A model generated the notes under the pieces. It made no database searches. It was not told where the DNA came from and was given only the letters and a program-made list of their open reading frames with translations. Made by a program: the position numbers and the translations under genes. 22,322 nt of DNA. Source: an uncultured Propionibacteriaceae bacterium. GTDB lineage: Bacteria > Actinomycetota > Actinomycetes > Propionibacteriales > Propionibacteriaceae. This document shows positions 1 to 7,998 of this stretch, piece by piece (the stretch's first letter is position 1; each line of letters begins with the position of its first letter). The DNA is taken from the NCBI GenBank assembly GCA_937965785.1, contig CALCKT010000008.1, forward strand, positions 1-22,322. The letters are read 5' to 3'.

Positions 1-987
1 GGGTGATTTGCAGGCTCGTCGGGACCTCACGATTGCTTTGGACAATGTTGCGGGAATGCTGGAAACCAGTGATCCTCGGCGGGCTTTGGAGTTGTATGAG
101 GAGTCTCTTGGTATCAGGCGGGACCTTGATGGGCGGTTGTTGGGTGATTTGCAGGCTCGTCGGGACCTCACGATTGCTTTGGACAATGTTGCGGGAATGC
201 TGGAAACCAGTGATCCTCGGCGGGCTTTGGAGTTGTATGAGGAGTCTCTTGGTATCAGGCGGGACCTTGATGGGCGGTTGTTGGGTGATTTGCAGGCTCG
301 TCGGGACCTCACGATTGCTTTGGACAATGTTGCGGGAATGCTGAAAACCAGTGATCCCGGGCGGGCTGTGAAGCTTTATGAGGAGTCTCTTGATATCAGT
401 CGGGACCTCGATGAGCGGTTGTCGGGTGATTTGCAGGCTCGTCGGGACCTCACGGTCGCTTTGAACAATGTTGCGGGCATGCTGAAAAACAGTGATCCCG
501 GGCGGGCTTTGAAGCTTTATGAGGACTCTCTTGATATCAGGCGGGACCTCGATGAGCGGTTGTCGGGTGATTTGCAGGCTCGTCGGGACCTCACGGTCGC
601 TTTGAACAATGTTGCGGGCATGCTGAAAAACAGTGATCCCGGGCGGGCTTTGAAGCTTTATGAGGACTCTCTTGATATCAGGCGGGACCTGGCTGGGCGG
701 TTGTCGGGTGATTTCCAGGCTCGTCGGGACCTCACGGTTGCTTTGATCAATGTTGCGGGCATGCTGGAAACCAGTGATCCCGGGCGGGCTGTGAAGTTGT
801 ATGAGGAGTCTCTTGGCATCAGGCGGGACCTCGATGGGCGGTTGTCGGGTGATTTGCAGGCTCGTCGGGACCTCACGATTGCTTTGGACAATGTTGCGGG
901 CATGCTGAAAAACAGTGATCCCGGGCGGGCTTTGGGGCTGTATGAGGAGTCTCTTGGCATCAGTCGGGAGTTGGCTGCGCAACTGCC
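1..987 (+). repeat. Seven tandem 141-bp coding repeats
   Basis: Units start at 1, 142, 283, 424, 565, 706 and 847, each beginning GGGTGATTT. The period is exactly 141 bp (47 codons), so copy number can change without shifting the frame. Units 1 and 2 are identical across all 141 bp. Units 4 and 5 differ at only three bases near their ends. The others differ at scattered sites that swap short blocks, for example ETSDPRRALE, KTSDPGRAVK and KNSDPGRALK. The array may continue upstream of the window. The pattern indicates recent duplication or gene conversion. Confidence 0.95.
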
Positions 988-1258
988 CGGGAATCTTCAA
1001 GCCCTGTGGGATCTGGGAGTTGCGGCAGCACGACTGGCCCAGTTGCTGCCCACCAAGCACCCCGAGCGAATCCCCCTGTGGCGAGAAGCAGCCATCAGCT
1101 TCCGCGACGCGCTGGCGATACAACCAGAAAACAAAGAACTGGCACGCATGTCCTGCCTCGTCGCTCTCCACTACGCCGACTGCGACCCCGACGATCGGGA
1201 TGAGTGGCTCGCATACGCCGCCGAGCTGGCCGAGCGCTTCGGATTCGGAAAGGAATGA
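2..1258 (+). CDS. TPR-like tandem-repeat protein, 5' end outside window
   Basis: The frame is open from the left edge, so the true start lies upstream, and it ends at TGA 1256-1258. The visible part is about 418 residues. Seven consecutive 47-residue units carry the pattern ARRDLT-ALxNVAGML-SDP-RA-xLYEESL-I-RDL, a helix-turn-helix pattern typical of the TPR_12-like repeats of actinobacterial regulatory and NTPase proteins. After the repeats comes a non-repeated C-terminal stretch of about 90 residues (from about 989) that is also helical and ends in AERFGFGKE. Codons in the repeat block are richer in T (TTG, GTT, TTT) than in the tail. Such arrays normally act as protein-protein scaffolds; the partner domain, if any, would lie upstream of the window. 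The family is confident, the function unknown. Confidence 0.8.
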   Translation, partial: GDLQARRDLTIALDNVAGMLETSDPRRALELYEESLGIRRDLDGRLLGDLQARRDLTIALDNVAGMLETSDPRRALELYEESLGIRRDLDGRLLGDLQARRDLTIALDNVAGMLKTSDPGRAVKLYEESLDISRDLDERLSGDLQARRDLTVALNNVAGMLKNSDPGRALKLYEDSLDIRRDLDERLSGDLQARRDLTVALNNVAGMLKNSDPGRALKLYEDSLDIRRDLAGRLSGDFQARRDLTVALINVAGMLETSDPGRAVKLYEESLGIRRDLDGRLSGDLQARRDLTIALDNVAGMLKNSDPGRALGLYEESLGISRELAAQLPGNLQALWDLGVAAARLAQLLPTKHPERIPLWREAAISFRDALAIQPENKELARMSCLVALHYADCDPDDRDEWLAYAAELAERFGFGKE

Positions 1259-1319
1259 TTCAGGGGCTTTCCTGAAGGGGCCGGTGATCGGCCTCGACGA
1301 CTGTGCGCTGGATGCGAAA

Positions 1320-1349
1320 ATCCCCCGGCCCGTTCGGGGGCCGGGGGAT
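1320..1349 (-). terminator. Rho-independent terminator of the CoA-transferase gene
   Basis: A perfect 10-bp GC-rich stem (1321-1330 with 1339-1348), closed by an extra A-T pair at 1320/1349, has an 8-base loop. On the minus strand the stem is followed by T residues (AAAA at 1317-1320 on the plus strand), giving a short U tract. It lies just past the stop at 1374. Confidence 0.75.
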
Positions 1350-1373
1350 CCGCAGGTGTTCAGGACCCGGGTG

Positions 1374-2885
1374 TCACTTCATGGAGCCGGTCTCCAGGAA
1401 ACGCACATGCCAGTTGAGGGCCGTCGCCAGGTCGTGCGGGGTCTGCTGGCCGTTGGCCTTCGTCGCTGCCAGTTTCACGTACTCGCGCAGCGGCTCCTTG
1501 AAGTCCGGGTGGGCGCAGTTCTCGATGATCGCCTGGGCGCGCTGGCGCGGGGCCAGGCCACGCAGGTCCGCGAGTCCCTGCTCGGTGATGATGACGTCCA
1601 CGTCGTGTTCGGTGTGGTCGACGTGGCTGACCATCGGGACGATCGCGGAGATCGCACCGCCCTTCGCCGTCGACGGAGTCACGAACGAGGAGAAGTAGCC
1701 GTTGCGGGTGAAGTCACCGGAACCACCGATGCCGTTCATCATGCGCGAACCCATGATATGGGTGGAGTTCACGTTGCCGTAGATGTCGGCCTCGATCATG
1801 CCGTTGCAGGCGATGACACCCATGCGGCGGATCACCTCGGGATGGTTCGAGACATCCATCGGGCGCAGGATGATGTGGTCGCGGTAGAACCCGGCCTTCT
1901 CGTTCATCCGCTCCGCGGCCTCCGGGGACAGCGAGAACGCGGTACCGGAGGCGACGGTGACCTTACCGGCGTCGATCAGGTCGACCATGCCGTCCTGGAT
2001 CACCTCGGTGTAGGAGGTGAGGTTCTCGAACGGACCCTCCAGCAGACCCGCGAGCACCGCGTTGGCGATGTTGCCCACACCCGACTGCAAAGGCAGCAGG
2101 TTCTCGGGCAGCCGACCGTGCTTGACCTCGTTGGTCAGGAAGTCCAGGAGGTAGCCCGCGATCGCCCGGGAATCGTCGTCGAGGGGCTTGAACGGGGTGT
2201 TGCGGTCCGCGGCGTTGGTTTCGACGACCGCCACCACCTTGTCGGCGTCCACCTTGAGCACCTTGTCGCCGATCCGGTCGCCCGTGCTGGTGATGGGAAG
2301 CGCACCACGGTTCGGGGGCAGGACACCGATGGGGTAGTAGATGTCGTGCATGCCGAACAGGTCCTCGGACTGCCACGAGTTGACCTCGATGATGACCTTG
2401 TCGGCCTTTTCGAGATAGGTGCGGTTCAGGCCGACCGAGGAGGAGGGCACGATGTCGCCGTCCTCGGTGATCGCGGTGGCCTCGACGACGGCGAGGTGCA
2501 GCGGGCCCAGGAAGCCCTGCGACACCTGCAGCCCCATGTGCGAGAGATGGATGTCGCAGTAGTTGGTGATGCCCTTGTTGATCGCGGTGCGCATCTCGGG
2601 ATCGGACTGGTAGGGCGCACGGAACGCGACTCCACCCGTGCGGGCCAGCGCACCGTCGAGCTCAGGTGCGGTCGAGGCCCCGGTCCACATGCCGATGCGG
2701 AATTCCTCACCCTTCTCGTGCGCGGCTTCGATGCGTGCGGCGAGGGCCTTGGGGAACTCCTTGGGGTACCCGGCCCCGGTGAAGCCCGAGAAACCAATGT
2801 TCCAGCCGTTCTCGACCAGAGCGGCCGCGTCCTCAGCGGACATCAACTTGGAACGGAAACCCTCGTTGTGAATCCGACCTGACAT
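1374..2885 (-). CDS. Acetyl-CoA hydrolase/transferase family CoA-transferase (succinate/acetate/propionate type)
   Basis: This 503-residue protein has the family's usual length of about 500. It carries the glycine-rich motif GVGNIANAV (269-277) and SYTEVIQDG, whose Glu294 falls at the position of the catalytic glutamate described for succinyl-CoA:acetate CoA-transferase (AarC type). That glutamate forms a glutamyl-CoA thioester during CoA transfer. In propionate-forming actinobacteria this family moves CoA among propionyl-, succinyl- and acetyl-CoA, closing the Wood-Werkman cycle; the exact substrate pair cannot be read from sequence. The start was placed at ATG 2885 because AAGGAGG lies 4 bases upstream; the open frame extends 13 codons further without a ribosome site. 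The gene appears monocistronic and cytosolic. A 97-bp gap separates it from serB on the same strand. Confidence 0.9.
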   Translation of the reverse strand: MSGRIHNEGFRSKLMSAEDAAALVENGWNIGFSGFTGAGYPKEFPKALAARIEAAHEKGEEFRIGMWTGASTAPELDGALARTGGVAFRAPYQSDPEMRTAINKGITNYCDIHLSHMGLQVSQGFLGPLHLAVVEATAITEDGDIVPSSSVGLNRTYLEKADKVIIEVNSWQSEDLFGMHDIYYPIGVLPPNRGALPITSTGDRIGDKVLKVDADKVVAVVETNAADRNTPFKPLDDDSRAIAGYLLDFLTNEVKHGRLPENLLPLQSGVGNIANAVLAGLLEGPFENLTSYTEVIQDGMVDLIDAGKVTVASGTAFSLSPEAAERMNEKAGFYRDHIILRPMDVSNHPEVIRRMGVIACNGMIEADIYGNVNSTHIMGSRMMNGIGGSGDFTRNGYFSSFVTPSTAKGGAISAIVPMVSHVDHTEHDVDVIITEQGLADLRGLAPRQRAQAIIENCAHPDFKEPLREYVKLAATKANGQQTPHDLATALNWHVRFLETGSMK

Positions 2886-2982
2886 ATTCCCTCCTTGGAA
2901 AACCTGCACTTGGATGCAAGGCAAGCGTATCGGCTTTGCCGGAGGGTGGCCCAGCCAGGTGCCACCTTGCCCGCGGTGCTCC

Positions 2983-3798
2983 TCAGGGCAGGGCCAGGGC
3001 CGTCACCGCGTCGAGCCTGGGGAAATTGATCACCGCATCGGCCCGGGCGGCGGTCACGGGCTTCGCCCGGTAGGCCACACCGAGCCCGGCCGCGGCGAGC
3101 ATGCCCAGGTCGTTGGCGCCGTCGCCCACCGCCATCGTGTGTTCCAACGGCACCTGCGCCGTCGCGGCGAACCGGGTGAGGTCGCGGGCCTTCTGGTCGC
3201 GATCCACCACCGTTCCGATCACCCGGCCCGTGAGCGTCTTGTCGCGGATCTCCAACTCGTTGGCGTTGAAGAAGTCGAGGCCGAGTTCCTCTGCCAGGGG
3301 AGCCACGAGCGCGGTGAACCCACCCGAGGTGACCCCTACCCTCACCCCTGCCTCATGGAGGGCAGCGACGAGCTCCCGCGCGCCCGGCGACAGGGTGATG
3401 CGGGGCAGGACCTCGTCGAAGACCCGGACCGGCAGTCCCTGCAGCGTCGCGACCCGCTCCCGCAGCGACTCCGCGAAATCCAACTCACCGCGCATCGCCC
3501 GTTCCGTGATCGAGGCGACGAGCTCCCCGGTGCCGGCGTGCTCCGCCAGCAGGTCGATGGCCTCCGTCGTGGTCAGGGTGGAATCCACATCCATCATCAC
3601 CAGACGCGCCGGCTCCTCGGCGAGAGGACCCGTGATCACCCCACCCGAAGCGACCTCCAGGAGTCGCAGGCGCAGCTGTTCCGGATCGTCGGTCTCGACG
3701 ACGGTGCAGGCGACGTGACCGAAGGGCCGCGGCTGCCAGGCAGCGTCGAAGGGCAGGTCGACGGGTTCCGGGTTCAGGGCGATCAGGCGGGCGCGCAT
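2983..3798 (-). CDS. serB: Phosphoserine phosphatase
   Basis: This 271-residue HAD-superfamily enzyme hydrolyses O-phospho-L-serine, the last step of serine synthesis. Motif I is DVDSTL, with nucleophile Asp70 and acid/base Asp72. Motif II is TSGGF, the motif III lysine lies in KARDLTRF, and motif IV is GDGANDLGML, which binds Mg. The segment TEAIDLLAEHAG just after motif I is characteristic of SerB. About 65 residues precede motif I, where many actinobacterial SerB proteins carry a regulatory ACT-like region; here that region is short. The start at ATG 3798 has no clear Shine-Dalgarno sequence. A weak hairpin (2945-2950 with 2961-2966) follows the stop. The assignment is solid on motifs. Confidence 0.92.
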   Translation of the reverse strand: MRARLIALNPEPVDLPFDAAWQPRPFGHVACTVVETDDPEQLRLRLLEVASGGVITGPLAEEPARLVMMDVDSTLTTTEAIDLLAEHAGTGELVASITERAMRGELDFAESLRERVATLQGLPVRVFDEVLPRITLSPGARELVAALHEAGVRVGVTSGGFTALVAPLAEELGLDFFNANELEIRDKTLTGRVIGTVVDRDQKARDLTRFAATAQVPLEHTMAVGDGANDLGMLAAAGLGVAYRAKPVTAARADAVINFPRLDAVTALALP

Positions 3799-3848
3799 GG
3801 CGTCGAGGGTATCGAATCAAAGCGAGGCGGGCCGTTTCTCCCCGAAGC

Positions 3849-4260
3849 TGGTTGAACCGAGCCCCACGAGCTGGCTCAACCAGCTTTGGTCTTCCCGAAG
3901 GTGGTTGAGCCGGCCTGCGAGCGTCAGCGAGTGGGTCGTGTCGAAACCATGGTGGCCGTGGTCGAGGGGTTCGGGGTCGGGTTCTACCCGCCGGGTGCCA
4001 GTAGTGGTTTCGACTCAGCCGTTCGCTTCGCTCACGAGCTGGCTCAACCAGCTTTGGTCTTCCCGAAGGTGGTTGAGCCGGCCTGCGAGCGTCAGCGAGT
4101 GGGTCGTGTCGAAACCATGGTGGCCGTGGTCGAGGGGTTCGGGGTCGGGTTCTACCCGCCGGGTGCCAGTAGTGGTTTCGACTCAGCCGTTCGCTTCGCT
4201 CACGAGCTGGCTCAACCAGCTTCAAAAGGGGTTTCGACTCGGGCTGCTCCTTCCTCGCGG
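3849..4260. repeat. REP-like intergenic element with an exact 168-bp tandem duplication
   Basis: Three units are bounded by TGGTTGARCC on the left and GGCTCAACCA on the right: 3849-3882 (short), 3902-4050 and 4070-4218. Positions 3883-4050 and 4051-4218 are identical over 168 bp. Inside each long unit GAAACCA and TGGTTTC form a second inverted pair, so the unit can fold into a long hairpin. A degenerate half-unit continues to about 4260. The same termini recur at 9694-9828, marking a dispersed family. No open frame here has homology-like content. Confidence 0.85.
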
Positions 4261-4372
4261 CCCGGCTTAACTGGTTTTCAGGGGCATTCCGTGATTCAGC
4301 GCGGTTGGGTTGGCGTGCTTGGCTTCGAGGGTGTGCCCGGGCCGCACTCTTGTGGGGTGGGAACATGCGGCA

Positions 4373-4412
4373 GCGCCGTGGCCTCCCGGAGTGGGGCGGG
4401 AGACCACGGCGC
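4373..4412 (-). terminator. GC-rich hairpin, probable terminator of the protease gene
   Basis: The arms 4373-4387 and 4398-4412 pair over 15 positions with a single mismatch around a 10-base loop. The hairpin lies 30 bases past the minus-strand stop at 4442. There is no U tract, which is common for actinobacterial terminators, so the call rests on stem length and position. Confidence 0.5.
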
Positions 4413-4441
4413 CGGCTCGGCAGCGATTGTCGGAAGACCTC

Positions 4442-5998
4442 TCAGTTCGCAGTTCCAAGGGTCACTTTCAGTTCAAGGGTTTCGCTGCCTCGGAGTACCT
4501 TCAGGGTCACCTCCTTCCCCACCTCGTAGCTGCGCACCTGCGCCACGAGGGATTCGGAACCGACCACGGGGGTGCCGTCGATCGCGGTGATGAGATCACC
4601 CTTCTGCAGCCCCGCCTGCGCGGCTGCAGAACCTTGGGTGATTTCCTCCACCCGGGCGCCGAGTTGGGTGCCGGAGGTGCCGTTGCTGGCCCGGATGCCC
4701 AGTTGCGGGTGCTTGACGGTGCCGTTGGCGATGAGCTGCTCCACCACGGACTTGACCTGGGCCGACGGGATCGCGAAACCGATGCCGATGTTGCCGGACT
4801 GACCGGAGGACGAGCCGCTGGAGGCCAACGACGCTATGGAGGATGTGATGCCCACCAGCGCACCGGACGAATCCACCAGCGCACCACCGGAGTTGCCCGG
4901 GTTGATGGCGGCGTTGGTCTGGATGGCGGAGGTGACCACCACGTCGCTGTCCCGTTGGCTGTTGAAATCGGTGCCGTCGACGTTGTTGTCGTTGACCGCC
5001 TGGGTCGTGACGGGCCGGTTCAGGGCGGAGACGATGCCGGTGGTCACCGTGTCGGACAACCCCAACGGGTTGCCGACCGCCATCACCGGTTGCCCCACCT
5101 TGAGCTTGGAGGAATCCCCCCAGGACGCGACCGTCAGGTTCGACGGTGGGTTCTCAAGCTTCAGCACCGCCAAATCGGTGGAGGGATCGGTGCCGACGAC
5201 CTTGGCCGAGTAGGTCTTGTCGCCGATCGTGACGCTGAGTTTGGCTCCCTGTCCCGCGCCGGAGACCACGTGATTGTTGGTCACGATGTGGCCCTTGGCG
5301 TCGATGATCACACCGGAACCCTGCCCTTGTTTGTTGCTGCCCTCCACCTTGATCGCCACCACTGCGTTCTTGATGGCGGCCGCCGTCGCGGTCCAGTCGG
5401 GGCTGTTCTCGGAGGGCTGCGCCACCTGGGTGGTGGTGGCCGTCGAGATGGCGCTGGGTTGGTTGCCCCCCAGGTAGTGGTTCGCGGCGATCGCGCTGCC
5501 CCCACCAACCCCGGCCGACAGCAGGGCGACGGCGACGAAGGCCGCCAGGGTTTTCCGGGCCTTCCGGGGTTTCTTAGTCGCGGTCTGCACCTGTACCGGG
5601 GCCGAGGCGGGGTAGGGCCCTGCCGCTTGGCTCGCACCGGAAGGCAGCGGTTGTGGGGCGGGGGCAGGTCCTTGGGTCGCCTGGGGGTTCTGGACCGTTT
5701 GGGGGCCTTGAACGGTCTGGGGTCCTTGAACGGTTTGGGGGCTTTGAGGACCTTGGGGAATGGGGGCGCCCGCGGGCTGGAAGGTGGGGGTGCCCTGGCC
5801 GGGTTGTCCGGGCCCGGAGGCCGCCTGGCCGGGTTGGGGATTGGCTTGGCCGGGCTGCGGGTTGGCTTGGCCGGGCTGCGGGTTGGCTTGGCCGGGTTGC
5901 GAAACGGGCTGTTGGGAGCCGGCTGCGTTCCGGAAGGGGTTCCCGGGCAGACCCTCTTGGGTGTTGTGGGCCGGGTGGATGTTCTCCTGGTTCGTCAT
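4442..5998 (-). CDS. HtrA/DegP-type membrane-anchored serine protease with PDZ domain
   Basis: This 518-residue protein starts with about 140 residues rich in Pro, Gln and Gly, predicted cytoplasmic. A basic stretch (KKPRKARK) and one membrane helix (about 150-172) follow. The trypsin-like S1C domain is next, with His243 (TNNHVV), Asp275 (STDLAVL) and Ser370 (NPGNSGGAL) as the complete catalytic triad. A C-terminal PDZ domain begins around ARVEEITQGSAAAQAGL and ends with the protein. This is the topology of actinobacterial HtrA/PepD proteins, which degrade or chaperone misfolded proteins outside the membrane. ATG 5998 has AGGAG about 8 bases upstream. The N-terminal tail contains three exact-period PQPGQAN repeats encoded by 21-bp units. 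The rRNA methyltransferase gene lies 96 bp upstream on the same strand. Confidence 0.92.
   Translation of the reverse strand: MTNQENIHPAHNTQEGLPGNPFRNAAGSQQPVSQPGQANPQPGQANPQPGQANPQPGQAASGPGQPGQGTPTFQPAGAPIPQGPQSPQTVQGPQTVQGPQTVQNPQATQGPAPAPQPLPSGASQAAGPYPASAPVQVQTATKKPRKARKTLAAFVAVALLSAGVGGGSAIAANHYLGGNQPSAISTATTTQVAQPSENSPDWTATAAAIKNAVVAIKVEGSNKQGQGSGVIIDAKGHIVTNNHVVSGAGQGAKLSVTIGDKTYSAKVVGTDPSTDLAVLKLENPPSNLTVASWGDSSKLKVGQPVMAVGNPLGLSDTVTTGIVSALNRPVTTQAVNDNNVDGTDFNSQRDSDVVVTSAIQTNAAINPGNSGGALVDSSGALVGITSSIASLASSGSSSGQSGNIGIGFAIPSAQVKSVVEQLIANGTVKHPQLGIRASNGTSGTQLGARVEEITQGSAAAQAGLQKGDLITAIDGTPVVGSESLVAQVRSYEVGKEVTLKVLRGSETLELKVTLGTAN
5841..5903. repeat. Three 21-bp tandem repeats in the protease N-terminal tail
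   Basis: Units start at 5841, 5862 and 5883 and encode PQPGQAN on the minus strand. Units 1 and 2 are nearly identical and unit 3 differs slightly. The period is a multiple of three, so length variation stays in frame. Confidence 0.8.
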
Positions 5999-6094
5999 GA
6001 GGCTCTCCTGTTCGCTTCGTTGGCTACGGGAGATAGAGAACTCCGGGAATCTGTGTGTTACCTGTGTGTTGTGTGCGTGCTTCCTGTGGGCAGG

Positions 6095-7069
6095 TCACAG
6101 GTTTGTAAACGTCAGTTGATAGTTCCGGTCCTGGGCTACGACCCTGGTCCGACCAATCCGGGTGGCGAGCTCCCTGCGCCACGGCAGATGGGAGTTGAAC
6201 ACGCACCAGAACTGTCCGCCGGGACGCAGCACCCGGGCCGCCTCGTCGAACATCCGCAGGGTGGGTTCCGACTCCTTGGCGTGCCCCCGGTGGAATGGGG
6301 GATTGGTGGCGATCACGTCGAAGCTGTGGTCGGGGAAACCGGACAGGCCGTCGGCCCAGCGGACATCGATGTCGAGACCGTTGGCCTGAGCGGTGGCGCG
6401 GGTGGCGGCCACCGCCGACCAGGAAACGTCGGTCGCGGTCGTTTCGAGTCCCCGGCGGGCCAGGACCGCGGCGATCATCCCGTTGCCGCACCCCAGGTCC
6501 AGCGCGGTCCCGTCCCCGGGATCCAGGTGGTCCAGGAGGAGCCGGGTGCCGTCGTCGATCCGGTTGCCGTTGAAGGTGGCGCCGTGCGCGGCGAGGACCA
6601 GTCCGAGATCGGGGTGGTTGCGGGTCTTGGGCCATTCGGTTTCGAGCTGGTTCGGTCCCCAGGCCCGCAGCACGCGGCACTTGGAACGCCCGAGGCTGGC
6701 GTTGACGGCCGTGAAGTGGCGGGCCAGCACCTGGTTCATGGAGCGGTTCATGTGCTTGACCCTCGCCCCGCTGAGGAACATCACATCCGGGGCGCCCTGG
6801 ACGCTGGCGCAGTGCTCGTCCAGGGCGGCCAGGGACTTCGGCAGATGCCCCCAGACCAGATCCACCCCGCGCAGCTCACCGGGATGGGAGACGAGCAGGC
6901 CGGGATCGATCTCGGACACGGCCTGCGCATCACGCAGGTCGTCGCACCACACCCTCACGTCGCTGCTGCGTTCCAGGGCGGCCGTGACGAGCCCCGGGGC
7001 GTCGATGACGGCGATGGCCCCGGCCCGTTCGGGTGATTCGTCCAGGATCAGGGGGTCGACGGGATGCAT
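6095..7069 (-). CDS. Class I SAM-dependent methyltransferase, RlmG/RsmC-like rRNA guanine-N2 methyltransferase
   Basis: A protein of 324 residues. The C-terminal Rossmann domain holds SAM motif I (LDLGCGNGM, about 190-198) and the N2-guanine motif NPPFH (256-260), the signature of RsmC/RlmG enzymes that methylate the exocyclic N2 of rRNA guanines. The N-terminal half keeps features of the degenerate first MTase-like domain seen in RlmG (HLPKSLAALDEH, ARVKHM, VNASLGRSKCRVL), which favours RlmG over RsmC. ATG 7069 was chosen because GGGAGG lies about 8 bases upstream; the open frame runs 43 codons further with low-complexity basic content and no ribosome site. It precedes the HtrA gene on the same strand, but the 96-bp gap leaves co-transcription uncertain. 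Confidence 0.85.
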   Translation of the reverse strand: MHPVDPLILDESPERAGAIAVIDAPGLVTAALERSSDVRVWCDDLRDAQAVSEIDPGLLVSHPGELRGVDLVWGHLPKSLAALDEHCASVQGAPDVMFLSGARVKHMNRSMNQVLARHFTAVNASLGRSKCRVLRAWGPNQLETEWPKTRNHPDLGLVLAAHGATFNGNRIDDGTRLLLDHLDPGDGTALDLGCGNGMIAAVLARRGLETTATDVSWSAVAATRATAQANGLDIDVRWADGLSGFPDHSFDVIATNPPFHRGHAKESEPTLRMFDEAARVLRPGGQFWCVFNSHLPWRRELATRIGRTRVVAQDRNYQLTFTNL

Positions 7070-7385
7070 GAGGAAATCCTCCCACGGCGAAGAGAAAACG
7101 ACGCTGATCCGGCGCCACTGCGCACGGTGGTTGTGCGCGTCCCGGGTCGCCACCGGATGGCCGCGGCGGAGGGCCCTCGTTCGCGGATCCTTCTTCAAGA
7201 TCCTGCTGCCTCGGCTGTTCCGGTAGAGCGCCGGATCGTGTCCTTTCCCTAGGCGCGCACAGATCCGGATGATGTCCGTAGCGCGGCCAGGGTACGGTGT
7301 CCCGCTTCCGTTGCTGGCCTAGACTCGTGGGCGTGATCCGTTTCTGACACCGTCCACCAACCCACCCGGCCAGTCCCGTCACGAA
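7070..7385. other. Divergent intergenic region
   Basis: This is the 316-bp gap between the minus-strand methyltransferase and the plus-strand acetyltransferase. It must hold both promoters. The only suggestive element is TAGACT (7320-7325), which fits the actinobacterial -10 pattern TAnnnT, with no recognisable -35. No open frame or RNA-like structure was supported. Confidence 0.4.
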
Positions 7386-7913
7386 ATGGATTTCGTCATG
7401 CCCTCCGACCTGCTCACCGCTGATCTGTCCCTCCTCCCGGCCCGTGTCCTCCCCGAACCGTCGCCGCGGATCATCAGACCCGATGATCTTGAACCGCTGG
7501 CCCGGCTCTACCTGATCAGCTATCCCCCGGGGATCGGGGCCGGGAATCACGCCGAGGCCCTTTCGGAGATCGCCGCTACCTTCGAGGGCGACTACGGTGT
7601 TCTCCGTCCCGGGGCCAGCCTTGTGGCCGAGGCCGGTGGCCGGCCCGCAGGGGCCGTGCTGACGGTGGAGCGTTCCATCTGGGACGAGGGACTCGAGGGG
7701 CCCTTCATCATCGATCTGTTCGTCGATCCGCAATTCCGCGGCCGGGGAATCGGGCGGGCCCTGATGACCGGCGCGATGCTCGCCTGCCGGAAAGCGGGCG
7801 ATGCCCAGCTGTCCCTGCGGGTGGGGGAGGGGACCTCGGATGCGGCCCACCGCCTCTACGGGTCGCTGGGATTCCGGAGGGCCGGTTCCCCGGAGCCGCG
7901 GGAGCGGCCCTGA
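7386..7913 (+). CDS. GNAT-family N-acetyltransferase
   Basis: A 175-residue protein with the acetyl-CoA-binding motif A QFRGRGIGRAL (116-126), preceded by the strand IDLFVDP. The later segment AAHRLYGSLGFRRAG is the usual GNAT motif B with the Tyr and GF pair. The first 28 residues are less conserved in character, so a downstream start at ATG 7398 (MPSDLL) is equally possible; neither ATG has a strong Shine-Dalgarno sequence. The substrate cannot be inferred. It lies 85 bp upstream of kptA on the same strand and may share its transcript. Confidence 0.85.
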   Translation: MDFVMPSDLLTADLSLLPARVLPEPSPRIIRPDDLEPLARLYLISYPPGIGAGNHAEALSEIAATFEGDYGVLRPGASLVAEAGGRPAGAVLTVERSIWDEGLEGPFIIDLFVDPQFRGRGIGRALMTGAMLACRKAGDAQLSLRVGEGTSDAAHRLYGSLGFRRAGSPEPRERP

Positions 7914-7998
7914 AGTGGGCTCGCGCTCCCCGGGGCGGTGTGGCATGCTTCCTGTGCGGTGACGGGGTCGTCGCCGAGGAACCACCCGGGAGTCATTG

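Noticed and set aside
1..987. CRISPR array
   Set aside because: The repeats are 141 bp, adjacent without unique spacers, and encode TPR-like protein.
915..2882. A 655-codon open frame on the plus strand
   Set aside because: It runs antisense through the CoA-transferase gene and out of frame through the TPR gene, and gives His/Asp/Arg-rich sequence with no recognisable domain.
3485..4366. Minus-strand frame with repeated KLVEPAR segments
   Set aside because: It is produced by reading the REP-like 168-bp repeat and part of serB in another frame; the repetition is from the DNA element, not a protein.
4310..7036. A 908-codon open frame on the plus strand
   Set aside because: It is the antisense shadow of the HtrA protease and the methyltransferase, whose catalytic motifs are clear on the other strand. 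Its product is low-complexity Gly/Arg/Val sequence.
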